Source of the DNA: Balneolaceae bacterium
GTDB taxonomy: Bacteria > Bacteroidota > Rhodothermia > Balneolales > Balneolaceae
Reading direction: 5' to 3'
Length of the DNA: 12,464 nt
Assembly: GCA_007117235.1 (NCBI GenBank)
Contig: SKGY01000088.1
Span: 1-12,464 of the forward strand
Position 1 is the first letter of the stretch. Each line of letters opens with the position of its first letter. The notes beneath the pieces were generated by a model that was not told the DNA's origin, made no database searches, and saw nothing but the letters and a program-made list of their open reading frames with translations. Below, in pieces: positions 1 to 6,997 of this stretch. Both the position numbers and the translations under genes were made by a program.

Positions 1-703
1 AATTGGGAGTCAGTTTGATAAGCCACGCTACAAGCCTCCATCTTCTTGTAATATAGGAGCGGGATTTTCTCTTCTCAATATCGTTGAGCATCTGCTTTAC
101 GGCTTTTTTGGTATCAGCAACCCAAAACATTCCTCTCTTACCTTCAGTCATTTCACTTTCAACGAAGCCGGGAATGATGTTAGTGATTGCTATCTCATCA
201 CGAATTTTATTACTCCGCTGTCTGTAAGCCTGCATGTAGGTAGATATGAACGCCTTTGAAGCACTATAGGGTGCAGCTCTCGAAGAACCAAATAGTCCGG
301 CAATACTTGATACACCAACAATTTGACCGTGACCTTGTTTTTTGAAGAATTGAAATGCGGCGCCGAACAGTTGAACAAAACCACTGACGTTTACATCAAT
401 CACCATCTGTTCCATGGCAGTGATTGATGACCCCTGATAGTTAGAGATGCCGGCATTTAATACCGCGATATCCATGCCACCCATCTCATGTATTAACTTC
501 TTTAAGTTCGCTTTTGCTTCTTCATGATTGGTAACATCCATTTCAATAAAATGAAAATCATCACCAAGCTCATCCTTCAGATCCTTCAGGCGTTCAACAC
601 GTCTGCCTGTTCCGCCAACAATGTAGTTTTTCTCAATACATTGCCGAGCGAGCTCTTCTCCAATACCTGAGGTGGCACCAATAATGATGATTTTTTTCTT
701 CAC
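1..703 (-). CDS. SDR-family NAD(P)-dependent oxidoreductase, 3' end cut off by window edge
   Basis: Classical short-chain dehydrogenase/reductase, a cytoplasmic Rossmann-fold enzyme that uses NAD(P)(H) to oxidise or reduce a hydroxyl/carbonyl substrate. The substrate cannot be told from sequence. Translating the minus strand gives 234 residues and the frame is still open at base 1. Visible motifs: cofactor loop GATSGIG (residues 9-15), NAG (83-85), Asn103, the catalytic Ser in SSIAG (about 133), and YSASK with Tyr146 and Lys150. A positively charged, Trp-containing tail (RRWRLVAWLIK) near residue 220 suggests that only some 10-25 residues are missing. No ATG lies near the N-terminus. GTG at 701-703 gives the expected MKKKIIIIGATSG start and lies 12 nt after the stop of the DUF6580 gene, so the two are probably co-transcribed and perhaps translationally coupled. 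Family assignment is firm; specificity is unknown. Confidence 0.93.
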   Translation of the reverse strand, partial: MKKKIIIIGATSGIGEELARQCIEKNYIVGGTGRRVERLKDLKDELGDDFHFIEMDVTNHEEAKANLKKLIHEMGGMDIAVLNAGISNYQGSSITAMEQMVIDVNVSGFVQLFGAAFQFFKKQGHGQIVGVSSIAGLFGSSRAAPYSASKAFISTYMQAYRQRSNKIRDEIAITNIIPGFVESEMTEGKRGMFWVADTKKAVKQMLNDIEKRKSRSYITRRWRLVAWLIKLTPN

Positions 704-715
704 TGCCGGTAATGC

Positions 716-1279
716 TTACGATTCCGCATTAACAAGCTGAACAGATGGGTATTGTGAACGTAGCCACTCAAACCCGCCAAACAGAACTCCGCAATAGACA
801 ATGTTACCTGCTAATGTGTTGTGAAAAAATGGAATGGCAGCAGTGTAACACGCAATCAGGCCCTCAACTGTAAGCGGATACATTGGGCTTGACAACCAAA
901 CGCCAAAATTACTTACAACATAAAATATGACCGATGCTCCAAATGCACCGCCAATCACTCTAGGTAAGGTTACTTTCTTGAGCAGGTAATAACCCAAAAT
1001 AACAATCATGGCAAAAGCGCCATAGATGTAGAAGAATCCACCGGTAAACCAGGCGAAACCGTCGTAATAAGCAGCATACATTACATTATTCAAAATCAGA
1101 TCGCTCATCCACAATGCAGCAATGGGTATAATTAAAGCCCATTTTTTATTCTTGAAATATGCCGCTCCAAACAGTGCAATTGCTCCAAGCGGAGTAAAGT
1201 TATAGGCGTGAGGTAGTAGTCTCGCAAGTGCGGCAAATGCAATAAAACCTGCGATTATGTAGAATGTCTTTTTATTCAT
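716..1279 (-). CDS. DUF6580-family multi-pass membrane protein
   Basis: Protein of 187 residues with about six hydrophobic segments (roughly 5-21, 28-43, 46-65, 75-100, 107-130 and 143-175), so an inner-membrane protein. The N-terminal pattern RLLPHAYNFTPLGAIALFGA followed by a short Lys-rich loop is what I associate with the DUF6580 putative transport family of Bacteroidota, whose size and topology recall ECF-transporter substrate-binding subunits. No transported substrate is known to me and no ATPase subunit lies nearby. The ATG at 1277-1279 has a reasonable AGG-type ribosome-binding site about 5 nt upstream, unusual in this window. It is followed by the SDR gene with only 12 nt between stop and start and no frame change. 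It is probably the first gene of this pair, because 320 bp of spacer with a terminator-like structure lies upstream. Confidence 0.85.
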   Translation of the reverse strand: MNKKTFYIIAGFIAFAALARLLPHAYNFTPLGAIALFGAAYFKNKKWALIIPIAALWMSDLILNNVMYAAYYDGFAWFTGGFFYIYGAFAMIVILGYYLLKKVTLPRVIGGAFGASVIFYVVSNFGVWLSSPMYPLTVEGLIACYTAAIPFFHNTLAGNIVYCGVLFGGFEWLRSQYPSVQLVNAES

Positions 1280-1312
1280 GAAACCTGATCTTCATTTTGG
1301 TAGTTGTGAGAA

Positions 1313-1320
1313 TAAATATA
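1313..1320 (-). promoter_or_regulatory. Candidate -7 element for the DUF6580/SDR pair
   Basis: The minus strand reads TATATTTA, one base from the Bacteroidota -7 consensus TAnnTTTG, 34-41 nt before the DUF6580 start codon. No clear TTTG -33 box is found at the usual 19-21 nt spacing and the region is AT-rich, so this is weak. Confidence 0.22.
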
Positions 1321-1406
1321 AGGGTTGAAAAGCAAAAGTGTGGGAGAGATTCTCAATAGAAATGAAAAAAGTTATTCAGCATTTAGAAATCCCAAAGCAT
1401 AAAAAA

Positions 1407-1579
1407 AGGCCCTGACTTAATGATAAGATCGACCGGTAAAGTGTGTCAATGTGCTTTCAGTCATCCTGAACTTGTTTCAGGATCTCCAATCTTCGCGCAA
1501 TTGGGAGATTCTGAAACAAGTTCAGAATGACCATATTGGATAAACACGCTTTACCAGACTTTCTCAAATGTCAGAGCCT
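1407..1579 (-). terminator. Terminator-like long stem after yceI-family gene, with a palindromic repeat in its loop
   Basis: Reading leftwards from the YceI-family stop codon, AGGCTCTGAC (1570-1579) pairs with GTCAGGGCCT (1407-1416; one wobble) and is followed at once by a run of seven T, which is the form of an intrinsic terminator. Instead of a short loop, the stem encloses about 150 nt of further palindrome: 1433-1446 pairs with 1544-1557, and 1460-1489 pairs with 1501-1531 almost perfectly (two wobble changes and one extra base). This structure fills most of the 321-bp gap 1280-1600; I see no coding sequence there. Confidence 0.6.
1460..1531. repeat. Palindromic repeat with 30-nt arms
   Basis: The left arm 1460-1489 and right arm 1501-1531 are near-perfect reverse complements around an 11-nt loop. 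The differences are two transitions that keep G-U pairing in RNA plus one inserted G, suggesting either selection on the folded RNA or recent origin. The core contains CTGAACTTGTTTCAG, itself almost palindromic. From memory, similar strings recur between genes in Bacteroidota and some other bacteria, which would make this a REP-like dispersed element; I could not check copy number. Confidence 0.75.
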
Positions 1580-1600
1580 GTAAACTTAAAAAATACCGGC

Positions 1601-2212
1601 TTAGTTTGATGTCAACAACTCAAGATTCAGTTGGATATTAACTCTGTCACCAACAACTGCAGTTGCTCTCCAGTCACCTGTACCCACACCAAAATCATTT
1701 CTCATGATTTGAGCTGAAGCAACAATTCCGGCTACGGTTGTATTTTCGCGCATCGGGTGATCCATCACACCAAGCAGCTCAAAAGGCAGATCAAACTCTC
1801 GGGTTACGTCGCGAATTGTTAACTGGCCGCGGGCAACGAAATTATTTTCACCATCTTGTATAATTTCACTACTCACAAAACGAATATTTGGAAATGCTTC
1901 TGCATTAAAAAAGTCGTCTGTTAGTAAATGACCGTCTCTGCGTGCATTTCTTGTATTTACACTTGAAACAGGAATAGTAACGTCGATGCTGCTTTCACCT
2001 AAATTGCTTGGGTCGAAATTAACAACTGCTTCATATTCATCGAAAGAACCATCAACCGGAGTGAAGAAGTGATTAATGGTGAAGTTCACAGCACTGTGTG
2101 ACTTATCGATTTGCCATGCTGTGGCTGAATCGTTGTCATTGATAGTAGTAAACGCTGCTGAGACCAATAGAAAAGCAGCTGCGATAATTGAAGTAGTAAT
2201 TTTTTGACACAT
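1601..2212 (-). CDS. YceI-family secreted/periplasmic protein
   Basis: YceI family protein of 203 residues. Members form a lipocalin-like beta-barrel that binds long polyisoprenoid or other amphiphilic molecules in the periplasm; the ligand and physiological role here are unknown. Residues 1-20 form a signal peptide (hydrophobic IIAAAFLLVSAAF), then the mature domain starts at about 30 with the family hallmark WQIDKSHSAVNFTINHFF. Further on are the characteristic RNARRDGHLLTDDFFNAEAFPNIRF segment (88-112) and GQLTIRDVTREFDLPFEL (129-146). Length is normal for the family. The ATG at 2210-2212 is the natural start since it opens the signal peptide. It is separated from the upstream glycosylase gene by 143 bp holding two hairpins and an AT-rich stretch, so it probably has its own promoter, and it is followed by the terminator-like stem at 1407-1579. 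Confidence 0.93.
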   Translation of the reverse strand: MCQKITTSIIAAAFLLVSAAFTTINDNDSATAWQIDKSHSAVNFTINHFFTPVDGSFDEYEAVVNFDPSNLGESSIDVTIPVSSVNTRNARRDGHLLTDDFFNAEAFPNIRFVSSEIIQDGENNFVARGQLTIRDVTREFDLPFELLGVMDHPMRENTTVAGIVASAQIMRNDFGVGTGDWRATAVVGDRVNIQLNLELLTSN

Positions 2213-2245
2213 ATTTATTTAATTGTTTTAATTAATTGTTCAATG

Positions 2246-2255
2246 TCAAACTAAT
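2246..2255 (-). promoter_or_regulatory. Candidate promoter element ATTAGTTTGA upstream of the YceI gene
   Basis: The minus strand carries ATTAGTTTGA 34-43 nt before the YceI start. Within it, TTAGTTTG differs at one position from the Bacteroidota -7 consensus TAnnTTTG. The same decamer occurs at a comparable position before the BrkB gene (3922-3931). No TTTG -33 box is present at standard spacing. Weak evidence. Confidence 0.25.
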
Positions 2256-2320
2256 GTCTGTAGTGAACAGTTCCATTTCATTCTTTATAAATGAATTCAA
2301 TTAATTAGCCACGTGTTTCA

Positions 2321-2350
2321 TGTTTCTGTCAAGAAACAGTTACGAAACTG
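2321..2350. promoter_or_regulatory. Two adjoining small inverted repeats between glycosylase and YceI genes
   Basis: TGTTTCT-GTCA-AGAAACA (2321-2338) is a perfect 7-bp stem with a 4-nt loop. It overlaps by two bases CAGTT-ACGA-AACTG (2337-2350), a perfect 5-bp stem with a 4-nt loop. The pair begins 5 nt after the glycosylase stop and lies about 110-140 nt before the YceI start. It could be a weak terminator for the brkB-mpg transcript (on the minus strand the first stem is followed by TTTCTT) or an operator for a regulator of the YceI gene. I cannot decide between these. Confidence 0.4.
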
Positions 2351-2355
2351 TCACA

Positions 2356-2955
2356 TCAGGTGAGAAGGGAGTGAGGGATGATAAACCGCCAGGGCTTGTC
2401 GGCATCTTCCTCGGCATAATCAATACCAACCCTTTTCGATATTTCGATTTGATGATCGTAAATAGAGTAATCGTGATCCTCAATCCATATTGGGGGTTTT
2501 AGTAGATCACAGCTATTATAATCTGTAGTGATACCCATCGCCTGAGTTAACTTCCCCGGCCCGTTTGTGAGTTGCTTAGAGTTGGTGATTCCTCTTCTTT
2601 CAGTCATCATGTCATATCCTACCATTGGTTTTACACCTCGTATTAAAACAGCATCAGCAAGGCCTTCTTTGTTAGTTACCACATTGAAAAGATGATGAAT
2701 TCCATAACAGAGGTAAATATAAGCTGTGCCGGGCAGGCCATACATTACTTTCGTTCTCTCAGTATATTTGCCATTATAAGCATGACAAGCCTTGTCTCCG
2801 CGACCGCAATATGCTTCAGTTTCTGTGATGATTGATGATGTGAATTGACCGTCAATATCTGTGCATAGAACTTTCCCAAGTAGTGATCGGCTTACGTTTA
2901 CAACGTCCGGATTGGCAAAGAAAGATCGGGGCAGTGTTTTTGAATCGGAGGGCAT
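2356..2955 (-). CDS. mpg: DNA-3-methyladenine glycosylase (AAG/MPG family)
   Basis: Monofunctional base-excision-repair glycosylase that flips out alkylated or deaminated purines (3-methyladenine, 7-methylguanine, hypoxanthine) and cleaves the N-glycosidic bond. The 199 residues cover the whole AAG domain. ITETEAYCGRGDKACH (43-58) aligns with human AAG so that Glu47 matches the general base Glu125, Tyr49 matches the stacking Tyr127 and His58 matches His136, with identical spacing. The following PGTAYIYLCYG supplies the second stacking Tyr, and the Asn in HHLFNVV matches the DNA-contacting Asn169. NGPGKLTQAMGI (132-143) is the conserved C-terminal signature. The ATG at 2953-2955 is only 2 nt after the stop of the BrkB-like gene (TAA-GA-ATG), so the two are co-transcribed and probably translationally coupled. 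No alternative start fits better. This is a complete, apparently active enzyme. Confidence 0.95.
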   Translation of the reverse strand: MPSDSKTLPRSFFANPDVVNVSRSLLGKVLCTDIDGQFTSSIITETEAYCGRGDKACHAYNGKYTERTKVMYGLPGTAYIYLCYGIHHLFNVVTNKEGLADAVLIRGVKPMVGYDMMTERRGITNSKQLTNGPGKLTQAMGITTDYNSCDLLKPPIWIEDHDYSIYDHQIEISKRVGIDYAEEDADKPWRFIIPHSLLT

Positions 2956-2957
2956 TC

Positions 2958-3875
2958 TTATGAAATCGCTGTATATGGATTTTTATTACTCTTTTTATTC
3001 AGATAAACATCCTGATATGCCCGAGCCAAAATGGATGTTACAACAAACAGAACGGCTGTATAAAAGACCCATAAACCGAGAATGACAAGCACTGTATATC
3101 CCTGATAAAAATAACGATAAGCGGTGAGTGCGTACTCGAGATAGTGACCAACTCCAAATTTAACCAACTCAAACATCAAAGAATAAGAGAGAGAAGCCAC
3201 TATGGCCACTTTCGGTGCAATTCTTCGTTCACTTACATAGCGGAAAATTGCATAAAACAGAAGCGGAGTAAAGATTATGGGGACTACATTAGTAAGTAAG
3301 TCGGTTATCCACCCAAGCTCAATCACAATTTCTGTAAAAGGGATAGAAATATTACTGATTGGAAATAAAGAGATAATCGAAATGGCCATGCTGAAAAAGA
3401 GAAAAACACCGCCAATCACTCCAAAAGCAAAAAAGTTGTAAACAAGCTCCATGGCCGGATGTCTTCTGTCCTCAATATCAAATATTTCAAACAATACATG
3501 TTTGAGTGTATGAAATAAACCCTGAGAAAAGAGCAGTAGGATAGCCAAACCAACGATACCGAAAATCTGTCTGGCACCAACGAGAGGTTCAATCAATGCT
3601 TCAAGCGTAACGGCTCCTTCAATTACATCGCCCCCCTGTGTTTCAAAGCTGAAACTTGGGAAAAGTTCTCTACCATAACGCATCAGTTCTTCAAAAGCAG
3701 CATCAATTGAGAGAACATAACCGAGTATGGAAATTAATATCAGCGTGAAAGGAATAGCACAAATAACAAGGTTAAATGTTATAGCTGAAGCATTAAAAAA
3801 CACATGCTTCTTAAGGCTTAATTCCCCTACAAACCGCCAATATTTTTTAAACTTTTGTTTATTTATATCCAACAT
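2958..3875 (-). CDS. YihY/BrkB (UPF0761) family membrane protein
   Basis: Integral membrane protein of 305 residues in the YihY/virulence factor BrkB family. Older databases call members 'ribonuclease BN', but this family is not the RNase. Molecular function is not settled; a transport or permease role is inferred from topology. The cytoplasmic N-terminus (LDINKQKFKKYWRFVGELSLKKH) precedes the first membrane segment with the family pattern ASAITFNLVICAIPFTLIL (about 30-48). About five further hydrophobic segments follow, ending in VLVILGLWVFYTAVLFVVTSIL and a Lys/Asn-rich tail. I chose ATG at 3873-3875. An in-frame TTG at 3917 would add 14 hydrophobic residues not usual in the family. First gene of a two-gene unit with the glycosylase 2 nt downstream, and divergent from mutS. 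Confidence 0.9.
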   Translation of the reverse strand: MLDINKQKFKKYWRFVGELSLKKHVFFNASAITFNLVICAIPFTLILISILGYVLSIDAAFEELMRYGRELFPSFSFETQGGDVIEGAVTLEALIEPLVGARQIFGIVGLAILLLFSQGLFHTLKHVLFEIFDIEDRRHPAMELVYNFFAFGVIGGVFLFFSMAISIISLFPISNISIPFTEIVIELGWITDLLTNVVPIIFTPLLFYAIFRYVSERRIAPKVAIVASLSYSLMFELVKFGVGHYLEYALTAYRYFYQGYTVLVILGLWVFYTAVLFVVTSILARAYQDVYLNKKSNKNPYTAIS

Positions 3876-4013
3876 AGACAAGGCAAAAATAAACGGAACG
3901 AACTTGAATGCCAACAATCGATCAAACTAATGCTGTAAGAACGTCTAAAAAAAGCCGAGAATTCAATACCTTTACAGGACCATATCCGAAATTCATCTGA
4001 ACAAAAGCTCATA
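3876..4013. promoter_or_regulatory. Divergent promoter region between the BrkB-like gene and mutS
   Basis: 138-bp spacer from which both genes are read outward, so it must hold both promoters unless leaderless or distant ones are used. On the minus strand ATTAGTTTGA (3922-3931) lies 47-56 nt before the BrkB-like start and is identical to a decamer upstream of the YceI gene. On the plus strand I see no convincing -7/-33 or sigma70-like pair before mutS. Confidence 0.4.
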
Positions 4014-6680
4014 ATGAGTAAGAAGCAACAGACACCGCTGATGCGGCAATATTTTGATATCAAAGAGAAACACCCCGGAACCATTTTGTTGTTTAGGGTG
4101 GGGGATTTCTATGAGACGTTTTCGGATGATGCTGTTCTTATCAGTAAGGAACTTGGTATTACGTTAACAAAACGGAACAATGGCGGTGATCAAACTCCAC
4201 TGGCAGGTTTTCCCTACCACGCTCTCGATACCTATCTGCCAAAACTTGTAAAGCGTGGTTACAGGGTGGCAATCTGTGAGCAAACAGAAGATCCCGAGCA
4301 GGCTAAAAGTGCAGGGCGCAAAATTGTAAACAGGGAAGTTACGGAGGTAACCACTCCCGGCGTTACCATGTCTGAGAAGCTGCTCGACCATAAACGGAAT
4401 AATTATATCGCCTCTATTTTTTGGACAGGAGGCACGGCAGGTGTCGCTTTTTCTGATATTTCAACCGGAGAGTTTGCCCTGAGCCAGGTATCAAGAGCAG
4501 AACTCGACAGTTTAATGCAATCACTTCAGCCGTCGGAAGTGCTTCTTCAGAAAAAATTCAAAAATAAAACTCCGGACGAGCTGAACGGATACAATATTAC
4601 CCACATAGAAGATTGGGTTTATGAGGGTGATTACGGGTATAAGTTATTAACTGATCACTTTAAAACGCACTCGTTAAAAGGGTATGGGGTGGAAGAGCTG
4701 GAGATTGCGCATACCGCTGCAGGGTCACTTTTGCACTACATGCAGGAGACCCAGAAATCATCGCTTGCCCATTTGAGAAGGCTTTACGCTTATGAGAATG
4801 CGGATTACATGTCTCTCGACGGCTCAACAAAACGTAACCTTGAGCTTACAGCAAGCATGCAGGAGGGCGGAACAGAGGGCACGCTTGTATCCATTCTGGA
4901 TGAGACTTGTACTGCGATGGGTGGACGGTTATTACGAAAATGGATTATGCGTCCGCTAAAACAGGTGAAGCCAATTAATCATCGGCTACAGGCTGTAAAA
5001 GTATTTGTGAACGATCATAATCGACGAGAAGAGCTACGCGATGAACTTGAACAAGTTGGAGATCTCGAGCGTTTGATAAGCCGAATCAGCGTTGGCAGAA
5101 CCAACGCCAGAGACTTAAAACAGTTACAGCTGTCGCTTGCGCAAATTCCGCGAGTTAAGATGCAGCTTGCAAATAGTAATGATTACTTACTGGATTCAAT
5201 CAACGACCGAATTAAGCTGTTGATTGATGTGCAGGAACGTGTAAATACCGCTTTGGTTGAGGAGCCACCGGCGAGTATTCGTGATGGTGGAATGATAGCC
5301 GAAGGATTTAATGACGATCTTGATGAGCTTCGTGAAATTGCACGAAACGGGAAAAAATATATTGCCCAGATAAAAGATAAACTGGCGAAGGAAGCGGGTA
5401 TACCATCACTGAAAATTGGCTACAACAAAGTGTTTGGATACTACATTGAAGTGACCAACACCCACAAAGATAAAGTGCCCGAACATTTCATCCGTAAGCA
5501 GACCCTCGTTAATTCTGAGAGGTATATTACCCCTGAGCTTAAAGAGGTGGAGGAGAAGGTTCTTTCTGCAGAAGACAGAAGTAAAACTCTTGAGGGTGAA
5601 CTGTTTGAGGAACTCAGGCTTTACGTGGCAGAATTTGCTGATGATGTACAGCAAAATGCTCATGCACTGGCCGAGCTGGACTGCATTCAGTGTTTTGCTG
5701 AAATAGCTTTTCGAAACAGCTATGTATGCCCCGAAGTTACCACCGATGATGTGATTGATGTGAAAAAAGGGCGTCACCCGGTTGTAGAAAGAACACTACC
5801 TCCGGGAGAGCCATTTATTCCAAATGATATCTATCTGGATAACAGTGAATTTCAGATTTTGATGATAACCGGTCCCAATATGGCGGGTAAGAGTATTATT
5901 TTGCGCCAAACGGGACTCCTTGTGCTGATGGCACAAATCGGAAGTTTTGTTCCGGCTGAGAAAGCCACGATTGGACTTGTTGATAAAATCTTTACGCGGG
6001 TGGGTGCATCTGATAACCTCGCTGCAGGAGAGAGTACATTTCTGGTTGAAATGAATGAGGCAGCCAACATCCTCAATAACGCGACCCCAAAATCACTCAT
6101 TCTGCTTGACGAAGTAGGCCGTGGAACGAGTACCTTTGACGGACTCAGTATTGCGTGGTCGCTGTCTGAATATCTGCATAACAAGCCGGAGGTGGCCGCA
6201 AAAACACTCTTTGCCACCCACTACCATGAGCTGAACGAGCTGGAAGCGCGTTATGACCGTATTAAAAATTTTAATGTTCAGGTTAAAGAGCACGATGGTA
6301 AAGTGATCTTCTTGAGGAAGATGGTTCGTGGCGGTGCCGATCACAGTTATGGAATTCAGGTAGCTAACATGGCTGGTTTACCACAGGTGGTGATTGAACG
6401 GGCAAAAGAGATTTTAACCAACCTTGAGAGTCACACCCTGGATGTGAGCCATGATGGAAATGGCGCCATTAAACAGGGAGTAAACAAAAAAGAGGCGGCA
6501 AAACGGGCGGTTAAACAGGTTGAAAATCAGGAGCAGCTTCCTCAGATGACGCTGTTTGGTTCTCAGATGGATCCAAATATGGAGACTCTCCTCAACAAAC
6601 TGGATGCCAGTGACCCCGAAAGAATGACCCCGATTGAAGCGCTGCTATTATTGAGTGAGTTGAAGAGATTGGCTAAGTAG
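4014..6680 (+). CDS. mutS: DNA mismatch repair protein MutS
   Basis: MutS1, the mismatch-recognition ATPase that clamps on mispaired or looped DNA and recruits MutL. The 888 residues have the standard domain order: mismatch-binding domain I with the Phe-x-Glu reader in GDFYETF (Phe32, Glu34), connector (about 125-255), core/lever and clamp (about 265-570), then the ABC-type ATPase. The ATPase shows Walker A GPNMAGKS (620-627), signature loop GESTFLVEM (672-680), Walker B LLDE (Asp699, Glu700) followed by GRGTS, and catalytic His736 in ATHYHEL. A charged linker (about 800-840) leads to QMTLF (844-848), a match to the beta-clamp binding motif, and the conserved MTPIEALLLLSELKRL tail of the tetramerisation region. 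Length is typical and nothing is missing. The ATG at 4014 gives the usual short N-terminus before TPLMRQYFDIK. No Shine-Dalgarno is visible. No mutL is in the window. Confidence 0.98.
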   Translation: MSKKQQTPLMRQYFDIKEKHPGTILLFRVGDFYETFSDDAVLISKELGITLTKRNNGGDQTPLAGFPYHALDTYLPKLVKRGYRVAICEQTEDPEQAKSAGRKIVNREVTEVTTPGVTMSEKLLDHKRNNYIASIFWTGGTAGVAFSDISTGEFALSQVSRAELDSLMQSLQPSEVLLQKKFKNKTPDELNGYNITHIEDWVYEGDYGYKLLTDHFKTHSLKGYGVEELEIAHTAAGSLLHYMQETQKSSLAHLRRLYAYENADYMSLDGSTKRNLELTASMQEGGTEGTLVSILDETCTAMGGRLLRKWIMRPLKQVKPINHRLQAVKVFVNDHNRREELRDELEQVGDLERLISRISVGRTNARDLKQLQLSLAQIPRVKMQLANSNDYLLDSINDRIKLLIDVQERVNTALVEEPPASIRDGGMIAEGFNDDLDELREIARNGKKYIAQIKDKLAKEAGIPSLKIGYNKVFGYYIEVTNTHKDKVPEHFIRKQTLVNSERYITPELKEVEEKVLSAEDRSKTLEGELFEELRLYVAEFADDVQQNAHALAELDCIQCFAEIAFRNSYVCPEVTTDDVIDVKKGRHPVVERTLPPGEPFIPNDIYLDNSEFQILMITGPNMAGKSIILRQTGLLVLMAQIGSFVPAEKATIGLVDKIFTRVGASDNLAAGESTFLVEMNEAANILNNATPKSLILLDEVGRGTSTFDGLSIAWSLSEYLHNKPEVAAKTLFATHYHELNELEARYDRIKNFNVQVKEHDGKVIFLRKMVRGGADHSYGIQVANMAGLPQVVIERAKEILTNLESHTLDVSHDGNGAIKQGVNKKEAAKRAVKQVENQEQLPQMTLFGSQMDPNMETLLNKLDASDPERMTPIEALLLLSELKRLAK

Positions 6681-6692
6681 CTGGCGGCAGCT
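6679..6692 (+). terminator. Possible weak terminator at the mutS stop codon
   Basis: AGCTG-GCGG-CAGCT forms a 5-bp stem with a 4-nt loop beginning within the mutS stop codon. It is followed by T-rich sequence (TTGGGGTTTCATTTT and further T-runs) rather than a clean T-tail. Short, hence low confidence. Confidence 0.3.
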
Positions 6693-6735
6693 TGGGGTTT
6701 CATTTTGAGTTTTTGAACTTTTCCTGACTTCTCCA

Positions 6736-6767
6736 TTGGTACTTTTGCCTTGATGCAAAAGTACCAA
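6736..6767. repeat. Perfect 13-bp hairpin downstream of mutS
   Basis: TTGGTACTTTTGC (6736-6748) and GCAAAAGTACCAA (6755-6767) are exact reverse complements around the 6-nt loop CTTGAT. Neither strand has a T-run after the stem, so it is not a standard intrinsic terminator, although it could block exonucleases or end mutS transcripts. The loop plus stem edge GCCTTGAT (6747-6754) is also complementary to ATCAAGGC (6771-6778). I recall similar intergenic strings in Bacteroidota genomes, but have not verified this. Confidence 0.75.
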
Positions 6768-6781
6768 AAAATCAAGGCGAT

Positions 6782-6920
6782 GAATTCCCGATGCGTTCGC
6801 TTCGGTTACGCGGCACGAATCCAAGGCCCCGCCTTGATGAGTTCAGTATCTTAGTGAAGATTGCATCCTGCGTGGCTTAGGATTCGTAAAGCACCGCTTC
6901 ACCTACCGAACCGGGAATTC
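6782..6920. repeat. 139-bp imperfect nested palindrome in mutS-downstream spacer
   Basis: Four arm pairs nest in order: GAATTCCCG 6782-6790 with CGGGAATTC 6912-6920; TTCGGT 6801-6806 with ACCGAA 6905-6910; GCGG 6810-6813 with CCGC 6894-6897; ACGAATCC 6815-6822 with GGATTCGT 6880-6887. An alternative pairing joins ATCAAGGCG (6771-6779) to CGCCTTGAT (6830-6838). The 317-bp gap 6681-6997 is filled by this and the adjoining 13-bp hairpin; no coding signal is seen. Likely a degenerate miniature repeat element or a structured RNA. Confidence 0.6.
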
Positions 6921-6997
6921 AAGGCCAATAAGAATCATCAAAAACGTAGCCCTTCCCCTATACCTGTTGGCAAGAGATGGTGATGATAGTTTACTTC

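Noticed and set aside
190..384. 64-codon minus-strand ORF inside the SDR gene
   Set aside because: Out of frame with the SDR coding sequence, which has all catalytic motifs in its own frame.
2320..2502. 60-codon plus-strand ORF over the 3' end of mpg
   Set aside because: Antisense to a convincing glycosylase gene; the translation shows no coding character.
2861..3085. 74-codon plus-strand ORF across the mpg/BrkB junction
   Set aside because: Antisense shadow of two real genes.
3876..3917. N-terminal extension of the BrkB-like protein from TTG at 3917
   Set aside because: It would add 14 hydrophobic residues before MLDINKQK, unlike family members, and needs a rare TTG start when a good ATG exists at 3873-3875.
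6736..6767. Standard intrinsic terminator for mutS
   Set aside because: The stem is strong but no T-run follows on the plus strand; A residues follow instead.
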